Source: an uncultured Dorea sp.
GTDB taxonomy: Bacteria > Bacillota > Clostridia > Lachnospirales > Lachnospiraceae
Length of the DNA: 64,000 nt
NCBI GenBank assembly: GCA_948602995.1
Contig: CAPEBR010000002.1
Location: 176,121-240,120 of the forward strand
Direction of reading: 5' to 3'
Positions 44,251 through 51,834 of this stretch are shown one piece after another; positions within the stretch are counted from its first letter, which is position 1; each line of letters begins with the position of its first letter. The notes beneath the pieces are model-generated. The model ran no database searches. It was not told where the DNA came from and was given only the letters and a program-made list of their open reading frames with translations. Both the position numbers and the translations under genes were made by a program.

Positions 44251-44569
44251 CGGATTCCTCCTAATATCATGCTCCTGACGGGTCAGACAATTATTGCTGC
44301 CTAAACTGTTTATAAAAGGAACATATTGCTGCTGTGGGCAGATGCTTGTGAATGGTGCTGCCATATCTTCCTTTTTGCGTAAATTTTTGTGATAATTGAC
44401 GAAAAGGAATTGTATTTATTATTATAAACGTTTATATAAAAAATCAATATATTCATGTGGATTTTGTGAACAAATTTTTTCTTAACTATATAGCCGCCAA
44501 CAGAACCGTTCTGTCTGGATGTGAATTTATAGAATGTATCTATATAAACTTAATTATATAATAATTCAA

Positions 44570-44599
44570 TTAGACGAAAGAGAATATAAGGATTATACT
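44570..44599 (+). promoter_or_regulatory. Candidate promoter of the cysteine desulfurase-yedE cluster
   Basis: TTAGAC (44570-44575) and TATACT (44594-44599) with an 18-bp spacer lie about 90 bp upstream of the desulfurase start. The rest of the 44251-44686 gap is strongly AT-rich, with GGAATTC repeated at about 44619 and 44654; no gene seen. Confidence 0.45.
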
Positions 44600-44686
44600 T
44601 AATAGGGATAATTAAAACGGAATTCGTAACTGTGAAAGTACAGAACAATTACCGGAATTCTTTGTGGGGAAAGGCTGGAGTTTATT

Positions 44687-45829
44687 ATGATTTATATGGA
44701 TAATGCGGCGACTACGATGCACAAGCCGCAGGCAGTTATTGACGCGGTAGTTGCTGCCATGAGTTCAATGGGCAATGCGGGGAGGGGGGCGAATGAGGCT
44801 TCCTTGAGCGCGTCAAGGGTAATCTATGATACGAGGGACAAGCTGTGCCGATTTTTCGGTGCAGAGGATCCAAGACAGATTGTATTTACGAATAATTCGA
44901 CAGAAAGCCTAAATATAGCTATTAAAGGGCTTCTGAATCCGGGAGACCATGTGATTACCACAATGCTGGAGCATAATTCGGTGCTCAGGCCCCTCTATGA
45001 GATGGAGAAAAAGGGCGTGAAGCTTACCATCATCCGGAGTAATGAGAAGGGAACATTTGACCTGAAGGACATGGAGGATGCCATCCTTCCAGAGACGAAG
45101 ATGATCATCTGTACAAATGGCTCCAATCTGACAGGAAATTATATTGATGTTGAAAAGGTGGGAGAAATGGCGCATAAGCATGGTCTGCTGCTCGTGGTGG
45201 ACGCTTCCCAGACTGCAGGAGTATTTCCCGTTGATGTGCAAAAGATGCATATAGACGTTCTGTGCTTTACCGGTCATAAGGGTCTTCTGGGGCCCCAGGG
45301 AATCGGCGGCATGTATGTGCGGGAAGGTCTTGCAGTAAGACCTTTAAAGTGCGGCGGAAGCGGAGTACAGACTTACAATAAGACACATCCTGCAGAGATG
45401 CCGACCGCACTGGAGGCTGGAACTCTGAACGGGCATGGGATTGCAGGACTTGGCGCGGCGGTTGATTATCTGAATGAGACTGGAATTGATGCGGTCAGGG
45501 AAAAGGAACAGAGGCTTATGCGTAGATTTTACGAGGGCGTGAGGGAGATCCCGGATGTGAAGGTGTACGGGGACTTCAGTACCTTTGACCGATGCGCGAT
45601 TGTAGCGCTTAACATCGGTGATTATGATTCTTCAGAAGTGAGTGATGCGCTTCTTACAGAATATGGAATATCTACCAGACCAGGAGGGCACTGTGCACCG
45701 CTTATGCATGAGGCGCTTGGAACGGTGGAGCAGGGAGCAGTAAGGTTCAGCTTCTCGCATTATAACACGGATGAAGAAGTGGACGCCGCGATTGCGGCTG
45801 TCCTGGAACTGGCGCAGGATGAAGAATAG
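44687..45829 (+). CDS. Cysteine desulfurase / selenocysteine lyase-like PLP enzyme (selenium cluster)
   Basis: A class V aminotransferase-fold enzyme of 380 residues. PLP Lys in CFTGHKGLLGPQGIGG (about residue 196), DASQTAG as the cofactor-binding Asp region, FTNNSTESLNIAIKGLL near 70, and the mobile-loop Cys in STRPGGHCAPLMHEALG (about 337). Such enzymes mobilise sulfur from cysteine or selenium from selenocysteine onto a carrier protein. The gene leads a cluster with yedE, a TusA-like carrier and a DUF3343 protein, so delivery of selenium to SelD or to labile selenium cofactors is the likely role (inference). The enzyme class is secure; the choice between S and Se is not. Confidence 0.88.
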   Translation: MIYMDNAATTMHKPQAVIDAVVAAMSSMGNAGRGANEASLSASRVIYDTRDKLCRFFGAEDPRQIVFTNNSTESLNIAIKGLLNPGDHVITTMLEHNSVLRPLYEMEKKGVKLTIIRSNEKGTFDLKDMEDAILPETKMIICTNGSNLTGNYIDVEKVGEMAHKHGLLLVVDASQTAGVFPVDVQKMHIDVLCFTGHKGLLGPQGIGGMYVREGLAVRPLKCGGSGVQTYNKTHPAEMPTALEAGTLNGHGIAGLGAAVDYLNETGIDAVREKEQRLMRRFYEGVREIPDVKVYGDFSTFDRCAIVALNIGDYDSSEVSDALLTEYGISTRPGGHCAPLMHEALGTVEQGAVRFSFSHYNTDEEVDAAIAAVLELAQDEE

Positions 45830-45946
45830 ATTTTTGCCTTATACGAACCGTCCTGTGTTCTGACCAAATAACATGAATCCGCAAAGCAGCTGCGAGAATA
45901 GAAGGCAGATGCTTGGGAATGAGAGAACGAAGGAGGAAGAAAGAAC

Positions 45947-47050
45947 ATGAATTTATCAGATTCAAAGAAAAAACTGGCGTTAGCCGGCGCTGTATGCGGA
46001 CTTGTAGCGGCATGTCTTGCATTTATGGGAAATCCGGCTAACATGGCATTCTGTATAGCCTGCTTTATCAGGGATACGGCAGGAGCACTCGGGATGCACC
46101 AGGCAGAGGTAGTCCAGTATGCAAGACCGGAAGTGATCGGTCTGGTGCTTGGAGCATTTATCATCTCTGTGGCTACGAAGGAGTACCGCTCTACGGCAGG
46201 TTCTTCTACCATGACACGTTTTGTACTTGGAATGATCATAATGATTGGCTCCCTTGTATTTCTAGGATGTCCACTGCGTATGATTATCCGTATGTCAGCA
46301 GGCGATCTGAATGCGTGGGTGGCGCTGATTGGGTTTATCTTCGGCGTGGCTGCGGGTGTATTTGCGCTGAGACGAGGCTTCAGTCTTGGAAGGGCGCATG
46401 TAACAAATAAGGCAGGCGGCGCGGTTCTTCCTGTCCTTATGGCAGGAATCCTTGTACTGGCGCTCTGCTCCTCCCTGTTAAAGGCCAGCGAGGCAGGCCC
46501 GGGAAGCCTTCATGCACCACTAATTGCTTCTCTGATCGGCGGGCTTGTGTTTGGAGCATTTGCTCAGAAGTCAAGAATGTGCTTCGCGGGAAGTATGCGT
46601 GATATCATTCTGATGAAGAATTTTGACCTGTTTAGTGTCATTGCAGGGCTGTTTGTGGTTATGCTTGTATTCAATGTGGCAACAGGGCGCTTTGTACTTG
46701 GTTTTCATACACCGGGAATCATTGCGCATTCCGACCATCTGTGGAATGTGCTTGGCATGTATGCAGTCGGGTTTGCTGCAGTGCTTGCAGGAGGATGCCC
46801 CTTACGCCAGCTGATTCTTGCAGGACAGGGTTCGTCTGACTCAGCTGTAACAGTGCTTGGCATGTTTTTCGGCGCTGCGCTCTGCCACAACTTTGGCCTG
46901 GCAGCAAGCGGTACTGCACTGAATGCTGAGACAAAGGAAGTAGTAGCAGGAGCTGTTCCGTTAAATGGCAAGGTGGCATGTATCATCTGCATCCTGGTAT
47001 GCTTTGCCATTGCCTTTACACATAAACGAGAGGAAAAGAAACAAAAATAG
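45947..47050 (+). CDS. yedE: YedE family putative selenium transporter
   Basis: An integral membrane protein of 367 residues with about ten helices and two YeeE/YedE repeats. Conserved Cys occur in NMAFCIACFIRD, FLGCPLRM, KSRMCFAGSMRD and AGGCPLRQ, as in thiosulfate/selenium-uptake relatives. The YedE subgroup is tied by gene neighbourhood to selenium use, and here it stands between a cysteine desulfurase and a TusA-like gene. It probably brings a reduced selenium or sulfur species into the cell (inference from context; not directly shown). Its stop is followed at once by a 101-bp family A element. AGGAGGAAG precedes the ATG. Confidence 0.9.
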   Translation: MNLSDSKKKLALAGAVCGLVAACLAFMGNPANMAFCIACFIRDTAGALGMHQAEVVQYARPEVIGLVLGAFIISVATKEYRSTAGSSTMTRFVLGMIIMIGSLVFLGCPLRMIIRMSAGDLNAWVALIGFIFGVAAGVFALRRGFSLGRAHVTNKAGGAVLPVLMAGILVLALCSSLLKASEAGPGSLHAPLIASLIGGLVFGAFAQKSRMCFAGSMRDIILMKNFDLFSVIAGLFVVMLVFNVATGRFVLGFHTPGIIAHSDHLWNVLGMYAVGFAAVLAGGCPLRQLILAGQGSSDSAVTVLGMFFGAALCHNFGLAASGTALNAETKEVVAGAVPLNGKVACIICILVCFAIAFTHKREEKKQK

Positions 47051-47150
47051 TTACAGTTCAGCCCAGGACTTTGCACTCCGCTGCAAAGTCCGTAAGAAAG
47101 CATATATTGTGCCAAGAGTGAATCCGGCTCTTCGCGAAGCGAACTGTAAC
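47050..47150. repeat. Family A variant element (101 bp)
   Basis: Ends GTTACAGTTC and GAACTGTAAC, with inner hairpin GGACTTTGCA-CTCCGC-TGCAAAGTCC followed by CGTAAGAAAG as in family A. Flanks CAAAAATA (47042-47049) and TAAAACTA (47151-47158) match at six of eight positions. It overlaps the last base of the yedE stop. Confidence 0.78.
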
Positions 47151-47209
47151 TAAAACTAGTTGAAATTCAGAGCCATACATAGTATTCTGAGAAAGAAGGT
47201 AAAATAATT

Positions 47210-47413
47210 ATGAAGGAAGTAGATGCAAGAGGTCTTTCCTGTCCGGAGCCGCTCATGCTGACGGCGGAAGCATTAAAGGGTGCAAAAGAGGCAGTGAAGG
47301 TGCTGGTCACAGAGCCGCACCAGAAGATGAACGTGGAGAAATACGCAAAGGATCATGGAAAAACTCCGGTTTCATCCGAGAAGGACGGATATTTCGAAGT
47401 GGTGATTAAGTAG
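47210..47413 (+). CDS. TusA/SirA-like sulfur or selenium carrier protein
   Basis: A 67-residue TusA-fold protein with the active Cys in RGLSCPEPLMLTAEAL (Cys11), the hallmark CPxP motif. TusA proteins accept persulfide sulfur from a cysteine desulfurase. Here the desulfurase, YedE and DUF3343 genes are neighbours, pointing to transfer of selenium or sulfur within this cluster. It is translated 60 bp after a family A insertion, with AGAAAGAAGGT upstream, and the next gene begins 2 bp after its stop. Confidence 0.9.
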   Translation: MKEVDARGLSCPEPLMLTAEALKGAKEAVKVLVTEPHQKMNVEKYAKDHGKTPVSSEKDGYFEVVIK

Positions 47414-47415
47414 TT

Positions 47416-47652
47416 ATGAGAAAAAAAGAGCTGAAACTCGTAGTAACTTTTCATACAACAGCCGATGCAATGGCGATGGAAAAGGCATGTAAGGAGAATC
47501 ATGTGCCTGGGCGGATCATTCCGGTTCCGCGTTCTATATCCGCAGGCTGTGGGCTTTCCTGGTGCGCAGACCTTTCGGACCGGGAGGAGATTGCGGCTAT
47601 GATGGAAAAGGCGGGGATCAAAGAAGAAGAGATGCATGAGTGCATGGTATAG
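47416..47652 (+). CDS. DUF3343 protein of selenium cluster
   Basis: A 78-residue protein of the putative Se/S carrier family DUF3343. Residues VVTFHTTADAMAMEKACKENHVPGRIIPVPRSISAGCGLSWCADL include the conserved GRIIPVPR and the GCGLSWC pair of Cys. The family nearly always accompanies TusA-like and YedE genes, and is thought to help late steps of selenium or sulfur transfer; no biochemical role is established. It starts 2 bp after the TusA-like stop, so the pair is cotranslated. A bidirectional terminator follows at 47729. Confidence 0.9.
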   Translation: MRKKELKLVVTFHTTADAMAMEKACKENHVPGRIIPVPRSISAGCGLSWCADLSDREEIAAMMEKAGIKEEEMHECMV

Positions 47653-47671
47653 TCTTAAATGGGATGGATGC

Positions 47672-47708
47672 GTTGCTGTGAGCGGACGGTTAGTCCGTGA
47701 ATCGTAAC
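47672..47708. repeat. Short family A-like element (37 bp)
   Basis: GTTGCTGTGAGCGGAC and GTCCGTGAATCGTAAC flank GGTTA. The same design recurs at 57019-57055. Its right end resembles the family A terminus GTGAACAGTAAC. No target duplication is visible. Confidence 0.6.
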
Positions 47709-47728
47709 AAGTGAAGCTGTGCAGTAAT

Positions 47729-47766
47729 AAAAAGGCTGAGGAATATTTTATTCTCTCAGCCTTTTT
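47729..47766. terminator. Bidirectional intrinsic terminator
   Basis: AAAAAGGCTGAG and CTCAGCCTTTTT form a 12-bp stem with T-runs usable on both strands, between DUF3343 and the convergent small gene. Confidence 0.9.
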
Positions 47767-47768
47767 GG

Positions 47769-47963
47769 TTATTCTTTGATTTTGTCAAGTTCTGTTACAT
47801 TAATTCCAGAGGCGGTCAAAATGACCTTTAACTCAGTATAGCGTTCCTTTAATTCCTCATACAAATCAGAGTTTTTATCAGCCATTCGCATATATCGCTG
47901 AATTCTGGAGAATTCTTCAACGTTTTTTTGCAGCATCTCCTTGTCTGCTATATCATCACCCAC
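47769..47963 (-). CDS. Small helical protein (about 64 residues)
   Basis: Encodes a charged, all-helical protein (VEEFSRIQRYMRMADKNSDLYEELKERYTELKVILTASGINVTELDKIKE in parts; two helices and a short tail). The only in-frame start near the 5' end is GTG at 47963, which is weakly served by AGAAAG. The 5' sequence GAAAGTGGGTGATGATATAGC resembles that of the 38-residue gene at 39648, where the ATG stands in place of ATA, so the true start may be damaged or unusual. No family recognised. Confidence 0.6.
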   Translation of the reverse strand: MGDDIADKEMLQKNVEEFSRIQRYMRMADKNSDLYEELKERYTELKVILTASGINVTELDKIKE

Positions 47964-48062
47964 TTTCTGAAATTCCTGATGACTGTGAATAGTAACTCTG
48001 CAATTACAATTCTCATAGTTTTTCTTTCATTATATCAGTATGTGAACTTGGAGTAAAGCTCT

Positions 48063-48659
48063 TTATATGCCCTGGACAAATACATCCAGAACATGCGGCA
48101 GCAGCCGCCCGCTGTACTCCGTCAGAGAGTGCCTCCCCTTAAGGAGCACCCAGTCATAGATCAGGGCACGCTCATACATGGTATAAAGATCCAGCAGCTC
48201 CTCGGGAGAGCTGGTGTCTTTAAATTCGCCGCTGCAAAGCCCCTCTGTTATAATCTCCTTGATCCACTTAAAATAAAAGCGGTCTTTGTCAATCAGGGAG
48301 CGGTCATCCTTCGTCACCAGCTGTGAGGAATAGAGAGAAGCAAGCAGATGAATATCTATGCTGGTCTCAACCATATAAAACAACTCGCGGTTCAGATACA
48401 GAAGTTTCTCACGGGCAGACAAGTTCGGGTCAATCGAGGCGGCAAGTTCTTCGTATTTTTCGTCAAGCAGGCTGGAGAGGGTGTTGAGAAGAGCTTCCTT
48501 CCCCTTGAAATAGTGGTAAAATGTACCTTTTGATGTCTTGGACGCAGCTATGATATCTTCTACGGTAGTCTGGTCATAACCATTTTTGTAGAAAAGATTC
48601 CACGCGGCTTTTATAATGCGGCTTTTCGTAGATCGCCGTTTCCGTGGCATCGGCATCAT
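48063..48659 (-). CDS. TetR-family transcriptional regulator
   Basis: 198 residues. The N-terminal helix-turn-helix is at about 8-55 (STKSRIIKAAWNLFYKNGYDQTTVEDIIAASKTSKGTFYHYFKGKEALL), followed by an all-helical ligand domain with a TetR_C-like segment. It ends 100 bp from prdF on the same strand and is transcribed after it or alone. The prd operons of other clostridia are usually controlled by the sigma-54 activator PrdR; none is seen here, so this TetR protein is a candidate controller of proline use (inference). A possible operator dyad lies upstream of prdF at 49818-49844. Confidence 0.9.
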   Translation of the reverse strand: MMPMPRKRRSTKSRIIKAAWNLFYKNGYDQTTVEDIIAASKTSKGTFYHYFKGKEALLNTLSSLLDEKYEELAASIDPNLSAREKLLYLNRELFYMVETSIDIHLLASLYSSQLVTKDDRSLIDKDRFYFKWIKEIITEGLCSGEFKDTSSPEELLDLYTMYERALIYDWVLLKGRHSLTEYSGRLLPHVLDVFVQGI

Positions 48660-48758
48660 TCCTTTCTTACGTGGTCAAATCAATGATGAAATTCTTTTCG
48701 TTTCGCTTCATAGCCCGTGAATAGTAACCGGGAATGCACATTCCGTGAAAACATTCGT

Positions 48759-49793
48759 CTAACCGACCTGGAAACCGTATTTCAAAGGGTCTTCAGGATC
48801 GATCAGATAGGTGGCAACGCCCGTAAGGTAGCAGCTTCCGGTGATCATGGGGATAACGGCGTCATACTCCGCAACCTTTGCCGTCTCCTTGATGACGCCT
48901 TTAAACAGAGAACCGATAAAGCTTTCGTAGATAAATTCCTCTCCCGCCTTGATCTCATTCCAATGGTGCAAAGTGGCAAGCTTTGCACTCGTGCCGGTTC
49001 CGCACGGAGAGCGGTCAGCCATGGAGTCCCCGAAGATTACGACATTGCGCATGGAAGCCTTTTCCGGGTTCGGGGTGGGTCCGTAGAATTCCACCAGATC
49101 AACGGTATCAATATCCAGGAACGGATGCTTCACAGGAATCTCCTTGTTGATAATCTCAAGCATCTTCATTCCCAGCTTAATATATTCTGGAACTGTCTTC
49201 TGGTTGATCTGTCCGATGTCAAGCTTAGTCGTGTCCACGAGGGCAAAGAAGCTGCCGCCGAAGGAGATGGTAAACTCAATCTCTCTTCCGTCAACTGTTA
49301 TTTTCTGATTCTCCTTATATACAAATGACGGGACATTCGTAAGGGTTACACTTTTTACCTTTCCATTCTCAACAATGGCTGTTGTGCGGATCAGTCCGGC
49401 AGGGGCCTCCAGCACCACCTCATTTTCCCCTTCGTGAGATTCTACAAGGCCTGCTTCAATGGCGACCGTAACTGCGCCAACCGTACAGTGGCCGCACATG
49501 TTCAGATATCCGCCTGTGTCCATGAACATGACGCCGAACTGAGCGTCTGGATCCACAGGATCACATAGAAATGCGCCGAACATATTGCGGTGTCCCCTGG
49601 GTTCATGCATAAGGGCAGTACGTACATGGTCATAATTGGTTTCCATCCACTTTTTCTTTTCAATCATCGTGTTTCCCTCCGGCTCAGGGAAACCGCTGAT
49701 GACGATACGGCAGAATTCGCCAACTGTGTGTGAATCCACAACCTGGAGCGCCCCCTCAAACCGGTCAAAATTCACGTTTGCTTTTAGGTTCAT
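48759..49793 (-). CDS. prdF: Proline racemase
   Basis: Interconverts L- and D-proline by a two-Cys, cofactor-free mechanism, feeding D-proline reductase. At 344 residues it is of normal length. The first catalytic Cys is Cys100 in GGYLNMCGHCTVG, the second Cys264 in DRSPCGTGTSAKLA; both must be Cys for racemase or epimerase activity, unlike dehydratase relatives with Thr. The segment HCTVG differs from the common HGTIG. AGGAGG lies 7 nt upstream. It is divergent from selC and the prdC-A-B operon. The context makes proline, rather than 4-hydroxyproline, the substrate. Confidence 0.93.
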   Translation of the reverse strand: MNLKANVNFDRFEGALQVVDSHTVGEFCRIVISGFPEPEGNTMIEKKKWMETNYDHVRTALMHEPRGHRNMFGAFLCDPVDPDAQFGVMFMDTGGYLNMCGHCTVGAVTVAIEAGLVESHEGENEVVLEAPAGLIRTTAIVENGKVKSVTLTNVPSFVYKENQKITVDGREIEFTISFGGSFFALVDTTKLDIGQINQKTVPEYIKLGMKMLEIINKEIPVKHPFLDIDTVDLVEFYGPTPNPEKASMRNVVIFGDSMADRSPCGTGTSAKLATLHHWNEIKAGEEFIYESFIGSLFKGVIKETAKVAEYDAVIPMITGSCYLTGVATYLIDPEDPLKYGFQVG

Positions 49794-49817
49794 ATTTATT
49801 ACCTCCTGACATAGGTA

Positions 49818-49844
49818 GACTGTGTTCTAGTACAACGTACAGTC
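49818..49844. promoter_or_regulatory. Possible operator between prdF and selC
   Basis: GACTGT (49818-49823) and ACAGTC (49839-49844) form an outer dyad with GTAC-AAC-GTAC inside. It lies 25-51 bp upstream of the prdF start, the right place for a repressor such as the nearby TetR protein. Confidence 0.4.
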
Positions 49845-49917
49845 CGTATAAAATTATTATGGGGGAAAAGCCTTGAAAAGTCAATGTTTTTTGCTATTAT
49901 AAATTTCAACAAAACTA

Positions 49918-49946
49918 TTGAAATAAATGATAAATTATGCTATGGT
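49918..49946 (+). promoter_or_regulatory. Promoter candidate of tRNA-Sec
   Basis: TTGAAA (49918-49923) and TATGGT (49941-49946) with a 17-bp spacer lie about 90 bp upstream of selC. The spacing is ideal; the -10 box is imperfect. No TGGCA-N7-TTGC sigma-54 site was found in the spacer. Confidence 0.5.
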
Positions 49947-50036
49947 TATATCGCACACAGTTATTTTGGTGAAAGCACGGGTTCTGATGTTACCAGACAG
50001 GCTGCGGATACAAAATAGCTGCTGACAGATATATAT

Positions 50037-50134
50037 GGGGGTAGTTGGGTGACTGGTGTGCCTCCTGGTCTTCAAAACCAGTGTGGGGCGTTAGGAGCGT
50101 CCCGGGTGGGTTCGATTCCCACATGCCCTCGCCA
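50037..50134 (+). tRNA. selC: tRNA-Sec (UCA anticodon)
   Basis: A 98-nt tRNA with encoded CCA end. The anticodon arm is CTGGT-CTTCAAA-ACCAG, with anticodon TCA. The T arm is GTGGG-TTCGATT-CCCAC. The acceptor strand at the 3' side is ATGCCCTC, pairing with GGGGGTA at the 5' side by G-C and wobble pairs. A long variable arm (GGGGCG paired to CGTCCC) is present, as required for tRNA-Sec. It stands between prdF and the prd operon, so the tRNA is next to its major client prdB. Confidence 0.93.
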
Positions 50135-50245
50135 GAGAAAGTTATCGGAGTATTATGAGAAGGGATTTTCTAATACTTCGATTTATAACATAAGGAGATT
50201 TGTTTGCGAAGCTCATTTTTATAAAAATATAAGGAGAGGGATGTC

Positions 50246-51652
50246 ATGAGAAATGTACAGTTATTGCTGCGCCAGCATGTGGGTGCACCGTGCAGGGCAG
50301 TTGTAAGTGCAGGCGACCAGGTGAAAAAGGGCACGCTGATTGCCGAACCGGCAGGGCTGGGGGCGAATATCTTTTCAAGTGTGTACGGAACAGTGGCTGA
50401 GGTCACGGATGACCGTATCATTATTGAGCCGTCGGATGATCAGCCGGATGCGTTTGAGCCGATTCCGGTTCCGGAGGATGCGGGGAAGCTTGACATGGTG
50501 AAGGCAGCAGGAATTGTCGGCATGGGAGGTGCAGGCTTCCCGACTGGTGTAAAGCTTGGTATTAATCTTAAGGATACAGAGATGGGGGAGCTGGATCCGG
50601 AGATTAACCCGGAGCTTCCGGAAGGCTTCAGGCTTAAGGAAAGCCATATTTTAATTAATGCTGCAGAGTGCGAGCCAGGTCTGGAACACAATATCAGGCA
50701 GCTTGAGGAGCAGTGTGATAAGGTGATCCGGGGCGTCAGGTACTGTATGGAGATTACCCATGCGGATAAGGCAGTCTTTGCTATTAAGAAGAAAAATAAG
50801 AAGGCGGTCCGGATATTAAAGGAAGCGCTTAAAGGCGAGCCGGATATCTCCATGCATCTTTTGCCGGATATTTACCCCATGGGTGAGGAGCGTGCCGTAG
50901 TGCGTGAATGTCTTGGGGTGAATCTTACAACGACACAGCTTCCATCTGCGGCAAGGTCCGTAGTGGTGAACCTTGAGACTGCTGCGAAGGTTGCAGAGGC
51001 AGTTGATGAGAGGAAGCCGTGTTTTACAAAGAACCTGACCGTGCGCGGGAAGATCAATGGGGGAAATGAGGCGCACGTATTTATGGATGTTCCGGTGGGG
51101 ACAAGCGTCGGGGAGCTGATTGAGAGAGCGGGCGGAATTGACGGAGTATACGGAGAGATCATCATGGGCGGTGCATTTACCGGAAGATCTGTGAAGCCGG
51201 AGGAGCCCATTACAAAGACAACAGGAGGAATCCTTGTGACCATTGATCTGCCGGATCTCCACGGGGCGTCAACAGGACTTCTTGTCTGTGCGTGCGGCGG
51301 CTCAGAGGAGCGTATGCGTGAGATTGCAGAGAAGATGAACGGGAAGGTGGCGTCCGTCTGCAGATGCAGGCAGGCGATTGAGAATAAACCTGGTGCGCCT
51401 CTTAAGTGCTTAAGACCTGGAAACTGCCCGGGACAGGTTAAGAATAATATGCAGTTCAAGAAGGATGGGTGTGAATATATCATTATCGGCAATTGCTCGG
51501 ACTGCTCTAATACAGTTATGGCGTCTGGCCCGAAGATGGGGCTTAAGGTATTCCACCAGACGGATCATGTAATGAGAACAATCGGGCATTCCTTGTACAG
51601 GACTTTGAAGGTATCCAAGCAGGTGAGCCAGGATATTGACACAGAGGACTAG
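50246..51652 (+). CDS. prdC: Proline reductase-associated electron transfer protein PrdC (RnfC-like)
   Basis: A 468-residue RnfC-like protein thought to pass electrons from NADH or ferredoxin carriers to proline reductase. The N-terminal barrel-sandwich part has QHVGAPCRAVVSAGDQVKKGTLIAEPAGLGANIFSSVYG. The FMN/NADH-binding domain has VGMGGAGFPTGVKL and INAAECEPGLEHNIRQL. The C-terminal domain carries Cys clusters: VCACGG, CRCRQAI, CLRPGNCPGQ and GNCSDCSNTV. PrdC of some Stickland clostridia is a selenoprotein; no in-frame TGA occurs here, so Cys must replace it. The stop codon TAG is built from the TA and first G of a 29-bp family C element. Confidence 0.9.
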   Translation: MRNVQLLLRQHVGAPCRAVVSAGDQVKKGTLIAEPAGLGANIFSSVYGTVAEVTDDRIIIEPSDDQPDAFEPIPVPEDAGKLDMVKAAGIVGMGGAGFPTGVKLGINLKDTEMGELDPEINPELPEGFRLKESHILINAAECEPGLEHNIRQLEEQCDKVIRGVRYCMEITHADKAVFAIKKKNKKAVRILKEALKGEPDISMHLLPDIYPMGEERAVVRECLGVNLTTTQLPSAARSVVVNLETAAKVAEAVDERKPCFTKNLTVRGKINGGNEAHVFMDVPVGTSVGELIERAGGIDGVYGEIIMGGAFTGRSVKPEEPITKTTGGILVTIDLPDLHGASTGLLVCACGGSEERMREIAEKMNGKVASVCRCRQAIENKPGAPLKCLRPGNCPGQVKNNMQFKKDGCEYIIIGNCSDCSNTVMASGPKMGLKVFHQTDHVMRTIGHSLYRTLKVSKQVSQDIDTED

Positions 51653-51680
51653 AGCGTGTTTGAAAATTTCAAACACGCTC
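51652..51680. mobile_element. Family C mini-element (29 bp, TA-flanked) at the prdC stop
   Basis: GAGCGTGTTTGAAAATTTC leads into the complementary end CAAACACGCTC; TA stands on both sides (51650-51651, 51681-51682). Ends match the 160-bp MITE at 30900. It gives a hairpin within the prdC-prdA mRNA. Confidence 0.82.
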
Positions 51681-51747
51681 TAAGGAACTGCCGGGTACGG
51701 ATTTATACTGCGCCAAAATTAAAAGTTATTTTTTAACAGTTCCTAAG
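51681..51747. repeat. Inverted-repeat-bounded segment in the prdC-prdA spacer
   Basis: TAAGGAACTG at the left and CAGTTCCTAAG at the right bound 67 bp of AT-rich sequence next to the family C element. It may be a second small element inserted beside the first, or a hairpin in the operon mRNA. Confidence 0.5.
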
Positions 51748-51834
51748 CAACAGTCCTTCTGGGACAGGAGTATGTAAGATTGAAAATGGACAGAATATGG
51801 ATGTTCACGACATTATTTAAGGAGGGAAAACAAT

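Noticed and set aside
49800..50245. Sigma-54 promoter for the prd operon
   Set aside because: No TGGCA/TTGC pair at -24/-12 spacing was found upstream of selC or prdC.
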